Below are positions 46,201 to 57,252 of a stretch of 64,000 nt of DNA, piece by piece. The position numbers and the translations under genes are program-made. The first letter of the stretch is position 1. Each line of letters begins with the position of its first letter. The notes beneath the pieces are model-generated. The model saw only the letters and a list, made by a program, of their open reading frames with translations, ran no database searches and had not been told where the DNA came from. Origin of the DNA: Ulota crispa (taxonomy: Eukaryota > Streptophyta > Bryopsida > Orthotrichales > Orthotrichaceae); contig OY987243.1 of the NCBI GenBank assembly GCA_963920765.1, positions 36,517,060 through 36,581,059 on the forward strand, written 5' to 3'.

Positions 46201-47382
46201 TGGACTAAAGCAAGCATCGAGAGCATGGTACCAAAAGATTGATGCAAGTCTTTTGGATTTTGGCTTTGAGAGAAGTGTGGGTGACCATAGCTTGTGTTTT
46301 GTATAAGTGGGAGCCGATGTGATGCTTGTGCTTGTGTATGTTGATGACTTGATCATTCTCTCTATCAACGTAGAGACCATGGGTACATTGAAGGCCAAGT
46401 TGGAGGTGCAATACAAGATGCCGGATTTGGGGGAGTTGCAGTATTGCCTTGGAGTGGAGTTTGCAAGAAATCGAGGTGCGAGGACCATCACCATGAGTCA
46501 AGCCAAGTATGTGGAGGAGGTGCTGAAGCGGTTTGGCATAGAGAATTGCAAACCCATTGGCACTCCATTGGACACTAAGGTGAAGATGGTGAAACTTAGC
46601 ATGGAGGAGTATGATGCGGACGCTTTGAGGATGGTGAGTGTGCCATACAAATCAACGATTGGATCATTGATGTATGCCATGGTGTGTGCAAGGGTTGATT
46701 TGGCCTTTGCCTTTAGCATGGTAAGCTAGCATATGACAAGGCCGAGATGGAGTCATTGGATGGTGGTGAAGAGGATCATGAGGTATCTCAAGGGCACCTC
46801 TCAAGTGAAGTTTAAATTGGGAGGGGGGCACATACGCTTGGTAGGGTACTGTGATGCAGATTGGGCTGGCAATGCCAATGACAAAAAGTCCACCACGGGG
46901 TATGCATTTAGCCTTGGAAAAGGCATGGTGTCATGGAATAGCAAGAAGTAGTGCACGGTGGCTTTATCTACAACGGAGGCAAAGTACACGGCGGCGAATC
47001 ATTGCACAAGAGATGCCATTTGGCTAAGGCAGCTGTTGGAGAATGTGGGGTGTGAAGACGTGGGGTGTGAGGACGTGGGGTGTGAGGACGTGGGGTGTGT
47101 GGACGTGGTGTGTGAGGACGTAGAGGGCACGTTGATCATGTGTGACAATCAAGGTGCCATAGCTCTTGCCAAGAACCCGGTGCACCATGCGAGGACAAAG
47201 CACATCGAGGTGCAACACCATTTCTTGAGAGAGAAGGTGGAGAAGGGAAGCATCACATTAGAGTATTGCCCAACTGAGCACATGTTGGCGGATGTGATGA
47301 CAAAGGCATTGGCGAGGGATAGACATGAGTGTTTGACGCAAGCCATGGGCATTGGGGACTTTGGCTAATCGCAAAATGGGAG
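43259..47382 (+). pseudogene. Copia gag-pol, nearly full length, many nonsense mutations
   Basis: Gag starts at ATG 43259 (GCCATGGCC). The whole domain order is present, but I count about ten in-frame stops plus frameshifts. TAG at 43802, an extra base in the CCHC knuckle (about 43953), and stops near 44287, 44791, 45152, 45893, 46304, 46728 and 46948 are examples. Many are C-to-T or G-to-A changes of CAG, CAA or TGG codons. The RNase H region has a five-unit 15-bp repeat (47048-47122). The copy is closely similar to 58562-61785, with long stretches of the spacer and RT identical by eye. Confidence 0.95.
47048..47122 (+). repeat. Five 15-bp units encoding GCEDV inside RNase H
   Basis: GGGTGTGAGGACGTG-type units in tandem give GCEDV, GCEDV, GCEDV, GCVDV, VCEDV in frame. 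Other copies have a single GCEDV at this point. Confidence 0.95.
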
Positions 47383-47665
47383 TGTTGAAAGGTTGGAATT
47401 GAGCATTAGGAGTTTGCTCTAAGCCAAAGGAAATATGCTAGGTGGGGTATATAGCATTGGAGAGAGAGCGCGTGGTAGGAGGCATTTCATAGAGAGGATC
47501 AGCCCATTAGTGTGGTTATCTCATATGGTTTGGTGAAAGGAGAGTGGTTGGGAGAGTATATAGATGAGAGGTTTTGGGAATCCTCTTATCTCTTCCATTT
47601 GTATCTTATACATTTGAGTATACCATGTGTGCGTCTGCTCTTCTATCTTCCCTATGCTTTCAATA
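47383..47665 (+). repeat. LTR of copia family, + orientation (3' LTR)
   Basis: A 283-bp LTR after the pol end (TGTTGAAAGG to TTTCAATA). The bases following it are GTCTA. Confidence 0.95.
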
Positions 47666-49027
47666 GTCTACTCTAGTGCAAAGACAAGAAATGCTGTTCA
47701 CCAAAGTGGATCGTCCAAAATTACACGTTGGATGGGTTACGCAAGCAGTAAGCGCAACAGTAGCTGTTATTCTTCAATTCCTTTAATAAAACAACGTCCA
47801 CAACTAGTCAGAACAAATAGAGTTGGTCCAAGTGAAGATTGAGGGGATGGACAATGGCAAGCCCAACCTAGGATGGAGCAACACACTAAAGGAAGCTAAT
47901 GATTGCGACGAGCTGGAGGATTGTGAGGTGCCAGAAAATGATTAGCTAGTGTGGCCCGGGGTAGAGAAGTAGTCACGTTTGACCAACATTTGGAGCTTTT
48001 CAAAAAACAACGGCAACAAGACAAGGAAGAGAATGAGTGGAAGTTGCAGGAAGAGAAGGAAGAGAACAACCGGAAGATGAAGGCTATTGTTGAGGCAAAC
48101 AACTTGCTCTCATTGGAAATAGAGCGCATTTTCAAGGAAGAGAAGGAGGAGATACAGCGTGTAAAGGAGGAGTTTGAACATAAGATGCTCGAAAAGATTG
48201 CGAGGTTTGAGAAGATGGACGTAATCGTGTAGTCAAATGCCACAAAAGTTTGAGGAAATTGTCGTCGCCAAGGTTGTGCACCGAGAGATAGTGTTAGAGT
48301 CTCTGATAGAGGTGCTAGCAGTAGTAGCCTCTAGAGAATTTGATGTGTTGCCAACAACACCGCCGGCCAACCTCAGTTGCTTTTCCGACCAGCTTGGGCT
48401 TTTGCAATTCAACATAGAGCAATTAAATGAAGACCCTACCATATATGCACTCAAGTATAATAAAGGATTGTGGCTCTATTTTTACCAATACTTTCTGCTT
48501 CAATCACCACATGATTGCAAAGTGGTGTGCACCATTTTGACAAGGGGCCACCTATTGATGTAGGACTTTGTCCTGGCCGCCACCGTAGAGATTGAGATGA
48601 CACAGATTTTAACTATCGCAATTATTGCTAAGCCTTCGAACACAAAGGTACACAACGATTTGGACAGTTATTGATGTAAGTAGTCTTTAAAGGAAGAACT
48701 CACCGTGATTATTAAGACGGATCTAGGAATACTCAAGAGTATTAGATTGACCGTGCCTGAGTTTGCAGTGTTTGATTGCTTGCATCGCCACCCTCTGTGT
48801 TGTATGAAAGATTTTGTCTCTAAAGTACGCACGGTGGGCACAAGCTATGAATTAATCAAGCTGAAGGCCATAACAAAAGAGAATATTGTAGGACTCATTG
48901 ATGTCAATAGATTTTTTTTACATTTGTAAGTTCTAAGGACTCAATAAAATTAACGTGATTAAAATGATGAATCTGGCGTGTTTGATACAGCCCTCGTATT
49001 TGCACATATAAGGTTGATGCAAATGCA
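47666..49027 (+). other. Unrecognised region with a coiled-coil-like frame
   Basis: A strongly charged frame at about 47951-48232 (Glu/Lys-rich, heptad-like, EENEWKLQEEKEENNRK) would form a coiled coil, but no good ATG opens it. Next, 48237-48563 encodes 108 codons from an ATG with no domain I recognise, and 48705-48929 a further 74. All are ended by stops and may be pieces of one decayed gene that leads into the phosphatase relic at 49028. No function is proposed. Confidence 0.35.
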
Positions 49028-49782
49028 GCAGACTTAGTCCCCCACCTAGTTCTAACGCGTCCTAAGGATAAATTGTTGGTCATGGATTTGAATGGCGTAT
49101 TGTGCCATGTGGATTGTCTTAGCTACTCCCCAAAATCACATTGGTCATTTATAGTAGCCGGACGAGTTGTGGAGAGACAATTTGGTTTAACGAACATTCT
49201 AGCGAAGGTATTTGCGCACACTTCCACATCATTATTTGGAGCAATATGGAAGAACAAAGAGTGAGAGCCATTCTTGATCATCTGCTGGACAGAGACATGA
49301 GGCCAATCAACATCATAGGGCAACAATTGTGTATGCAACTCAAGGATTCCAAAGGGAGGGACTTGACTTGTGAAACAAACCCTAGGAAGCCTATAATGTT
49401 CAAGAGCTTAATAGAAGAAGTGTGGCAGACGGTAAGAGAATTTGAGCGAGATTTGGGCATCAAGCCATCTCCAGCTAATATGCTCATCATTGATGACAGT
49501 GTGGAGAAGGTATTCTTGAATTCTAAGCTAAACACAATCATACTTAAACCATATGAAGGTGGCGACGACGACTACTTGAAGACAGGATTGTGGCCTTGGC
49601 TGAAGGTCATGATAAAGGAGCCAATTTCCGTCCCAGCTTATGTGCACAGAAATAGAATTGGAACAAATTTCTTGAAGAGGGATTTTGACCTAGCACGAAT
49701 AATAGTGCATTCCGTGTCAACAAACATGTGGGATCAAGTGAATAGGTTTTCTGTAGTGTCCAACAAGCTAGCTCATTTATAG
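49028..49782 (+). pseudogene. FCP1/NIF-like HAD phosphatase relic, frameshifted
   Basis: The frame entering from the left reads VLTRPKDKLLVMDLNGVL, the HAD motif I region; DLNG in place of DxDG also occurs in plant FCP1-like proteins. It then reaches the CHVD and GRVVERQFGLT stretch. Near 49215-49225 the reading must move to the next frame to continue into CAHFHIIIWSNMEEQRV, a good match to the family's VWSS region. That frame then runs to TAG/TAA at 49782 through a LIIDDSVEKV motif (second HAD acidic pair, GAT GAC at 49492-49497) and PYEGGDDDYL. No splice sites explain the shift, so I read it as a small indel in a pseudogene. Sequencing error or a tiny intron is possible. The C-terminal 40 residues have no parallel that I know. 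Confidence 0.7.
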
Positions 49783-50435
49783 GATTTGTTTTGTAACAAG
49801 TAATTTCATAAGATGTTCAATTTTTTAAATTTGCGCAGTGCAAGAAGTTTACAGATCATAGTGACGTGGAGGAAATCACTTAATGCAGAACCAGGAGCTC
49901 TTGACAGCAAATTGTTTACATATTGGGGTAATAGTAAAGTAAGGCTGTCTTGTGGACATTGCCATGTCAATGGGCTTGCAATCTGTGTAGAGAACCAAAT
50001 GCTTTTGCACTTCTAGGTTTCAAGGCCACGTTATACAATATAGTGCTTGCACCTTAGTACTTTTAGTGAACTGAAGTGTATATTCAAAGTGCTTGCTAAT
50101 GGAGTTTAACTTGCAAATGGAATGATGATATTGTAATACATGATTTAGCAAAATGGATGATGTAATGACTGTATACAATGAAAGTGTAAATTTTGTGGCA
50201 CCCGCACTAAATGAACATTAGTTGTAGGAATTGGATTTGCTTTAGGGTGAGATGTTTGAAAGGAGTATTGAAAAGAATAGATAGAAATGCCAATATCCAT
50301 GGTTCTTCAATTGAAGTTGTAATAGTCCATGTCACTATTGGGGAGTACATGAGCAAGTAAAAAGAAATGACTACACTTTCTCAAATATATGAATTGTGGA
50401 AAATCTTGCAACTGCCACTGTATCTGTACCCTATA
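49783..50435. other. Gene-free AT-rich gap
   Basis: Nothing recognised. Confidence 0.45.
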
Positions 50436-50552
50436 ACCCCATATTAAGCAGATATGGAGTTGTCAGTTATATATGGAGTGTATCTGGACCAACACAAAGT
50501 CCAGATACACTCCATATATAACTGACAACTCCATATCTACTGAATATGGGGT
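50436..50552. repeat. Near-perfect 117-bp hairpin
   Basis: Left arm ACCCCATATTAAGCAGATAT onward, right arm its inverted copy ending GAATATGGGGT. The arms are about 53 nt with only a few mismatches around a 10-base loop (CAACACAAAG). It could be a recent MITE or a microRNA-type precursor. No clear flanking duplication was found. Confidence 0.85.
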
Positions 50553-52341
50553 CCTATGCTCCAAATTGATGAAGGAAGCAATCCAAAATTAGAATGAGGG
50601 TGCCATGTTAATGAAGAGAACAAACAGCTGTGGATGACTGGATGACACTATTTTATGAATAGTAGTAGTTTAAATACCATCGTACCAACAACATAAAAAA
50701 TATCCTTGTAATAAATACAATGTGCAAATAGAAATTTTGTAACAAAATGTGCCCCCCATGACCGTAGGCAATCCCATGCCTCCATGCCTACACGCCCCCC
50801 ATGACTGCCATGCCATCTTCCCATGTCACTCGTGGATTAACTTGTACTTCACTGTGATTAAATTTGTACTATATCCTATCTTTGGATTTTGTAGGGGACA
50901 TTCAAATTTGACTTTAGTCAAGTTTGACATGTGCTCTACTATACTTGCTAACCCAAAACCGTTGTATCTCTAGGTATGTACTTATGATACTACTCTCTAT
51001 TGCTACTTGCATGGAATGTGATTAAGTATTGCACCAAAACTCTCTCATTTTCATCTGATACAGGATTCATTTATATGTATGAGACAAGCATGAAAGAGTA
51101 TTGAGACTCACTGTGACCATAAATCAATAAAGAATTGGGAATGACATAAGTTTTATATAATTACGAGTTTGTAATCTAGTGTGGCAAATGTAAGTGAGTT
51201 TACTAACTTGTATAAAAACAAATCACTTTTGACATCCATGGAGCGTCCACTTAGCAACTAGGTATTTTGAAATGGTCAAATAGATGTGGTACTTGCCCGA
51301 ACCCTCACTAATTAAATTCAAATTCACTAAGTTATATCCATTATTGTAAAGATCAAGGTTTTTGCACATATGCTAACTATTTTAGTGGCTTTTTAAGACT
51401 CCATTTATTTGTGCATACTCCATATTTATTGAATATCATGTTCTAAACCCTAAGCTGCAACCTTGCTGAAGTGAGAAAAGGGTAAGAGTTAATATCCAAA
51501 AGTAGAAGTATTTCCTTCTTTTGAAATTCTTCTCTTTCCAGGCTTCTCTTTAGTTGAGCATCACTGTTATCACAAGATTGTTTGTAAGTACTCTTGTTGT
51601 GTAGCTATGTAATTCAAAATCTAGTTATACAAGAAAAAGTTGATGTTGGTGATTATGTTTCTTTGATTTGCTCACTTGAGAACAACAACAGCGAGAGAAT
51701 AACGGGAATAGCGATTACGCTTGAGAACATAACCAATGAGAGAATGACGAGAAGACCGGACGAGAGGTTACGCTCGAGAAAATGATGGAAAGAAGGAGAG
51801 AACGACGACAAGAGGTGAGCAAGAGGAAAGATGGAGAGTGACAACAAGAGGCGAATGAGAGGAAAGAGGGAGTCAAGAGAATGACAACAAGAGACCAACA
51901 GGAGTGGGCAATGTGACAAGAATGGGCAGAATTAAAAATTGTAGGGACCCACTGGGATGTCAAGTTAGTAATTTAGGGTGTTGCACTAACAATTCCCTAT
52001 ATAGTATGTTATATTGCAAATTTAGAAACATATCGGGCACAATTTAAGATAAAAACCCGATTGAGTATGGTAAAAGCCAGATTTTAGCTGGTGAAGTCCA
52101 AAACAGTTCCCGAACACTGCACCGTACCCACGCTCTCAGTCGCGGGCTTCAAATAAAGCGAATTTCCACCAGGTCCAATCCAGGTCTAATCAAACAGGCC
52201 GCACCCCCTGCCTGCGGTTGAAGACGACTCCTTCAAAGCAGAGCGACCACTCGCGCGAGGGAGCGACACTCTCTGTCGTCGTCGGCGTGCCGCAGGGCAA
52301 CCAAAAGAGACCCCCGCTCCATAGCATCGCCAGAGCCACAG
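50553..52341. other. Gap upstream of pyruvate kinase
   Basis: No gene seen. 51670-51905 is strongly purine-rich on the + strand (degenerate GAGAATGACAACAAGAG units). From about 52080 composition turns GC-rich and leads into the pyruvate kinase promoter. Confidence 0.45.
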
Positions 52342-52347
52342 TATAAA
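52342..52347 (+). promoter_or_regulatory. Candidate TATA box of pyruvate kinase
   Basis: TATAAA in a GC-rich setting, 288 bp before the ATG. A transcript starting about 30 bp downstream would have a roughly 260-nt pyrimidine-rich leader. Confidence 0.5.
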
Positions 52348-52634
52348 GCTCGTGAAAGGCCGGGTCGGGAGTCAAAAGCGCTCCCCCTGCCGAATCTCCG
52401 CTGGCTGACTGGCCTCCGTTGCTCAGCCCCCTTGCCCGTGCCCGGGCCCTGGCCCTCTGGCCGTGGCCCTTGCGCTTGCGCTCGCTTGCATCTTGTACCA
52501 TCGCCTTTACCCTACTGCTGCCTAACCCTTCCCTTACTCCTGCCTGCTCAGCTTGCAAGCTCCCCTCCCTCCCCCGCCCGTCGTTAGAATTCTGTCCTGC
52601 TGTTGCGGTTTCGTGTTTGCCAGCGAGCGCCGCC

Positions 52635-54512
52635 ATGCAGGCCACACAGTTGTTGTTGGAGGAGCCCATCCGGCTGGCCTCTATTCTGGAGCCGTCGTCG
52701 CCCACGGCGTTCTCGGCGTTGACGAAGATCATCGGCACCCTGGGGCCGCAGTCGCGCGATGTGGAGACCATCGAGGCGCTTCTCAAGGCCGGCATGTCCG
52801 TAGCGCGCTTTGACTTCTCCTGGGGCGATGATGCCTACCATCAAGAGACCTTGGAGAATCTCAAGATCGCGGTGAAGAACACGCGCCGGCTGTGCGCAGT
52901 CATGCTCGACACTGTGGGTCCCGAGCTCTATGTGACGAACAGCAACGAGGATCCGATTGAGCTCCAGGAAGGCGCGTCGTTGGTGTTGACGGCCAATCAG
53001 AAGATTCAGGCGTCCGCGGAGGTTCTGCCGATCAATTACGATGGCTTGGCGTCTGTGGTGAAAAAGGGCGACACCATCTTCCTGGGCCAGTATTTGTTCA
53101 CGGGCAGTGAGACGACATCGGTGTGGTTGGAAGTGGTGGAGACTAAGGTGAAGGATGTGGTGTGCACTATCAAGAATACCGCAACCCTAACCGGGAGCCT
53201 GTTTACGGCCCATGTCTCGCAGGTACGCATCGAGCTTCCGACTCTTAGCGAGGCCGATTTGAAAACTATGTCGACGTGGGGGGCTCGAAACCAAATCGAT
53301 TTCATATCCCTGTCGTACACCCGCCATGCGGACGACGTGCGCGCGTGCAGGGAGCATCTGAGTAAGCTCGGCGACTTGCGCCAGACGCAAATTTTCGCCA
53401 AGATCGAGAACTACGAGGGATTGGCGCATTTTGACGATATTTTGCAGGAGGCGGATGGGATCATCCTATCGCGCGGAAACCTGGGAATTGACCTGCCACC
53501 AGAAAAGGTATTTTTGTTTCAGAAAGTGGCCCTACAGAAGTGTAACGTCGCAGGAAAGGCGTCGATCGTAACGCGTGTGGTGGATTCGATGGTGGACAGC
53601 CCGCGCCCGACCCGCGCCGAAGCGACGGACGTTGCGAACGCAGTACTGGATGGGACGGACGGCATTATGCTAGGAGCGGAGACCTTAAGAGGCTTGTACC
53701 CGGTGGAAACCATTACCACCATCCGGAAGATCGCCGCGGAGGCCGAGAAGGTGTTCAATCAAGCGGTGTACTTTAAGAGAACAATCAAGGGCGTGAAGGA
53801 GCCCATGCAGCATTTGGAAAGTATTGCATCCTCGGCTGTACGAGCAGCTACGAAAGTTAGGGCGTCCGTCATCGTCGTCTTTACGTCCTCCGGCCGCTGC
53901 GCTCGCCTGATTGCCAAGTACCGCCCGACGATGCCCGTGCTGTGTGTGGTGATACCCCGGCTCACCACCAACCACTTGAGGTGGAGCTTCACAGGCGCCT
54001 TCCAGGCTCGGCAATGTCTAGTCGTGCGCGGCCTCTTCCCCATGTTAGCCGACCCTCGCCACTCGTCTGATTCCGCCAGCACCACGAATGAATCCATCTT
54101 GAAGGTGAGAAGAAGAAGAGGCTTCTCCTGCTCTTGTGTGCTTGCTTGGTTGATCCTCTTGTTGTTGTTGTTGTTGTTGTTGTTCTGGAATACTTTGGGG
54201 TGCCTGAATATGGGCGTCCCGACCTTAATGCAATCTGTTTCTGGACTGAGAGGGTGTTTGGAAATATTTGTTTCATGTAGAAGACGAGAAGACAAACCCA
54301 CGCTTTCATTATGCATTTTCAGAGGATTGAGATTCATATCGTAGATACCAGTGAGGGGTTTTCGTCTGTTTGCTTATTGTTTTTCCCGTTGGTTTTTTCA
54401 GGTTGCACTGGACCATGGCAAAGCCGCTGGCATCGTAAAGGCACATGATCGAATCGTAGTGTGCCAGAAAGTTGGGGACTCATCAGTGGTCAAAATAATT
54501 GAGCTAGATTGA
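52635..54512 (+). CDS. Cytosolic pyruvate kinase, two exons, 526 aa
   Basis: Catalyses the last step of glycolysis, phosphoenolpyruvate plus ADP to pyruvate plus ATP. Exon 1 is 52635-54104, the intron 54105-54401 (GTGAGA...TTTCAG), exon 2 54402-54512, ending TGA. The ATG at 52635 (GCCGCCATGC) begins [20 protein letters not shown], the usual N-terminus of the plant cytosolic form, with no transit peptide. The open frame upstream has no ATG and is leader. Visible motifs: [17 protein letters not shown] (R58, substrate region), MLDTVGPE, the [17 protein letters not shown] lid region, IFAKIEN with K256 and metal ligand E258, [12 protein letters not shown] (D274), [25 protein letters not shown], and the C-terminal [18 protein letters not shown]. 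The length fits the family (about 510-530 aa) and I see no damage. Confidence 0.97.
54159..54183 (+). repeat. TTG microsatellite in the pyruvate kinase intron
   Basis: About eight GTT/TTG units within the only intron. Confidence 0.9.
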
Positions 54513-55986
54513 TTAACTTCATCTTAGTACTGCTTTTTTATTTTTTGTAAACGAAAACCAACAGCCTTGACTTCAAGGCTATTATACCTGCACGGATGTC
54601 ATGGTTTGGGGTCCCAGTTGTGGTCTGTGAGAGTACATATATGGCGAGCCTGTACCTGCGAACTCTAGGTGCCACGGAGGTCAGAAACTGTCTCGAATTC
54701 CTCGCCTGCAGCTGGTCCTGCGTATGATGGGAACCGCTATGTATCAGGTGACTTAATTCCATGTTTGAAAATTGTGTAATGAAGTTGAATCGGAGCTTTT
54801 TTTGCAAGCTAAGTGGGAAATGTTACTCGTTTCTGTGGAACAGTACTGGCGTTGATTTCGTGTTGTCACCTAATTCCAGAATAGCATCATGCTGTTGATA
54901 TGATAGTTGGGGCGTTCACATTTATCATGTTCCATTCCTCATGGGCAATCATCAGGGTAACTGTGAGGTGATCGCTCAGTTGGTTTTGTTTTTCTTCTTT
55001 ATAACAGCCTTCTCCACGCTAAAAATATAGCTCTTTGAAATAGGTCTCAGGTGAATCTACTGTTCCAAATTTTTATCGTGCACGTAATACTCTGATGCAC
55101 ACCGCAACAAGACGTATGGTATGGTGCATGTCACCATAAACCAACGACCTGCTCCACTACCTGCTCCACTACCTGCTCCACTACGAAGATGACACCTCCT
55201 GGACTTCTGACGATGAACATCGATGAACATCAATGTGTTGACCAAGTAGCACAATTCCACTTTGGATTTTTATCAGTTTAGTTAGTCAATTTGTCAATTT
55301 CATGCAAATTAATTATTAATTTTGAAGCAACTAGTGCTAGGGTGGCCAATTCTTGCTCTCCTAGTGTAAAATGTTCAATAGGTATCATTTTTGAATGATG
55401 ATAACTTTTCTTCGATGAACAATAATTCCAATTTCTCTTCGTAACTTTTTTCCTAACATCTCATTGCTTGTAGTTATGTAGAGATATAATTTTTTGAGGA
55501 TTTCTATAAATAGGTAATATGATTGTTGCATTTTTGTTGGTTTATGGTGGCATGCACTATAGGTAGCTCAAAAAACGTCATTTTAACCCCTGAACGTCCC
55601 AGAGGACCAAAAGTGTCCTCACATGGCTTGTTTGAGGTAGTTGATCTAATTTTTTGATCTTGCTATAAACTACAATTATGAAGGTATACAAGCTGTCCAA
55701 GTCAGTGGAGTAATGGCGAGGAGAGCCAAATGTTGTACAAGAATCGTGAAAGATTTGATTGGATGAAACAACATGTAGGGTGTGGTGGCAATCAATGAGT
55801 TATGAGTTGCAACTAATCAATATCCCTTGCAAGCTTCCTTGTATCTACTTTGTGGTAGCAAGAAATTTGTTGGCAAGGGTTCAAGTATGTTCTAGACCCT
55901 TATGATGGCAACCCTCTCCAATTGTGCTAATCATTGTTTTCCGTGCAATAGTAATTTGAAACCCTAAAACTTGACATAAAAAGAAA
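54513..55986. other. Pyruvate kinase 3' region and gap
   Basis: 54513 to about 54950 probably holds the 3' untranslated region. Three tandem CCTGCTCCACTA units lie at about 55147-55184. TTTTAACCCCTGAACG near 55582 resembles a left end of the TTAA-bounded family but has no partner nearby. No gene seen. Confidence 0.45.
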
Positions 55987-56387
55987 GGAATGACTAGGAC
56001 ACCCCCTAGTTGCTACATGGACACCACTATAGCCCAATTTATTAAATTTGAGATTATTATTACATTGAAATATGAAATAAAATCACAACAATATTTTAGC
56101 ATTCATTTGCGTCTACAAGTATTGCGAACATATAACAAATACGTCTCATTTGTGACATGGTCAAGAATTAAACCATCCGTTCCCTTCATTTATGATTTCA
56201 ACTCTTGACCATGTCACAAATGAAACGTATTTGTTATATGTTCGCTATACTTGTAGATGCACATGTGAGCTAAAATATTGTTTTGATTTTATTTCATACT
56301 TCAACGTAATAATAATCTCAAATTTAATAGGTTGGGCTGTAGGGGGTGTCCACATAGCAACTAGGAGGTGTCCCCCTAGTCATTCCC
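55987..56387. mobile_element. Mutator-like foldback element, 401 bp
   Basis: Almost the whole element is one inverted repeat with arms of about 190 bp: GGAATGACTAGGACACCCCC at the left, inverted GGGAATGACTAGGGGGACACC at the right, meeting around 56165-56205. The flanks are AAAAAGAAA (55978-55986) and AAAAAGAAG (56388-56396), a 9-bp duplication with one change. It is non-coding; the frames 55990-56208 and 56192-56470 are arm sequence. Confidence 0.85.
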
Positions 56388-56396
56388 AAAAAGAAG

Positions 56397-56996
56397 TGCA
56401 ATTTTCAACAATTCCCAAGTGTGTGCATTCACATCTTATCTTGCTACTCACAAAAATTGAGATGAATTAAGGGTTTATAGAATTTTGTAAAAATCATCAA
56501 ATAGCAACTACCTACCAAAAAATTCAGATTTTGCCATCATGTGTTGTTTGATCAAATGTTATAATCTCCCAACTCCCACGGTCAACTGATCCCAAAATTT
56601 GCAAGCCATTTTCTAAGTAGGTGTACACTATTTTTCAATAGTTACTTTGTATATATCATTTGATGACCAAGATAAGATGCATCAAAGTTACAGTTTTTTC
56701 AAAACCCTAATTTTGGTAAAAATGGCTTCGAAGCTTTGAGGTTAAGGGCTATTGGATTTTTCATGGTCTTCCCGATAAAGAGAATATTTCTTTAAATTTT
56801 AAGCAAAGAAAAATAGAAGTCAAATGTAACACAATATTTTTCATATTTTTTGAAGCATTATTGAATTGTTGATGAATTTCAAAAGTTTTTATAGTAGGCA
56901 CTTGTTTGTAACTCTAGGTCTCCCAAAATTTGTCCCCTGGCAACTTGTAAAAAAATAAGTGAAACCAAAGAGTTTAATTGACACTTGCAAAAGAAC
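56397..56996. other. AT-rich gap
   Basis: Nothing recognised before the LTR at 56997. Confidence 0.45.
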
Positions 56997-57252
56997 TATT
57001 GAAAATATAGGGAAGATAGAAGAGCAAACGCACACATGGTATACTCAAATGTATAAGATACAAATGGAAGACATGAGAGGGTTCTCAAATCCTTTTATCT
57101 ATATATTCTCCCAACCACTCTCCCTTCACCTAATCATATGGGATAACTACACTCACGAGTTGATCCTCCCTATGAGGTGCTTGTTACCACATGCTCTCTC
57201 TTCAATGCTAAATACTCCACCTAGCATATCTCATTTGGCCTAGAGCAAACTC
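56997..57252 (-). repeat. Reversed LTR, interrupted in U3
   Basis: TATTGAAAAT to AGCAAACTC, lacking the last 27 or so bases of the family LTR. It stops exactly where a + strand LTR begins, as expected if that element inserted into it. Confidence 0.9.

Noticed and set aside
47048..47122. CRISPR-like or regulatory array
   Set aside because: The units are contiguous with no spacers and lie in frame within a retrotransposon gene; this is a simple tandem expansion.
51670..51905. Purine-rich strand-asymmetric stretch as a functional element
   Set aside because: It is low-complexity GA-rich DNA with degenerate units; nothing ties it to a promoter or element end.
52419..52634. N-terminal extension of pyruvate kinase as a possible transit peptide
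   Set aside because: The extension has no ATG start. The ATG at 52635 has a good context and gives the usual cytosolic N-terminus.
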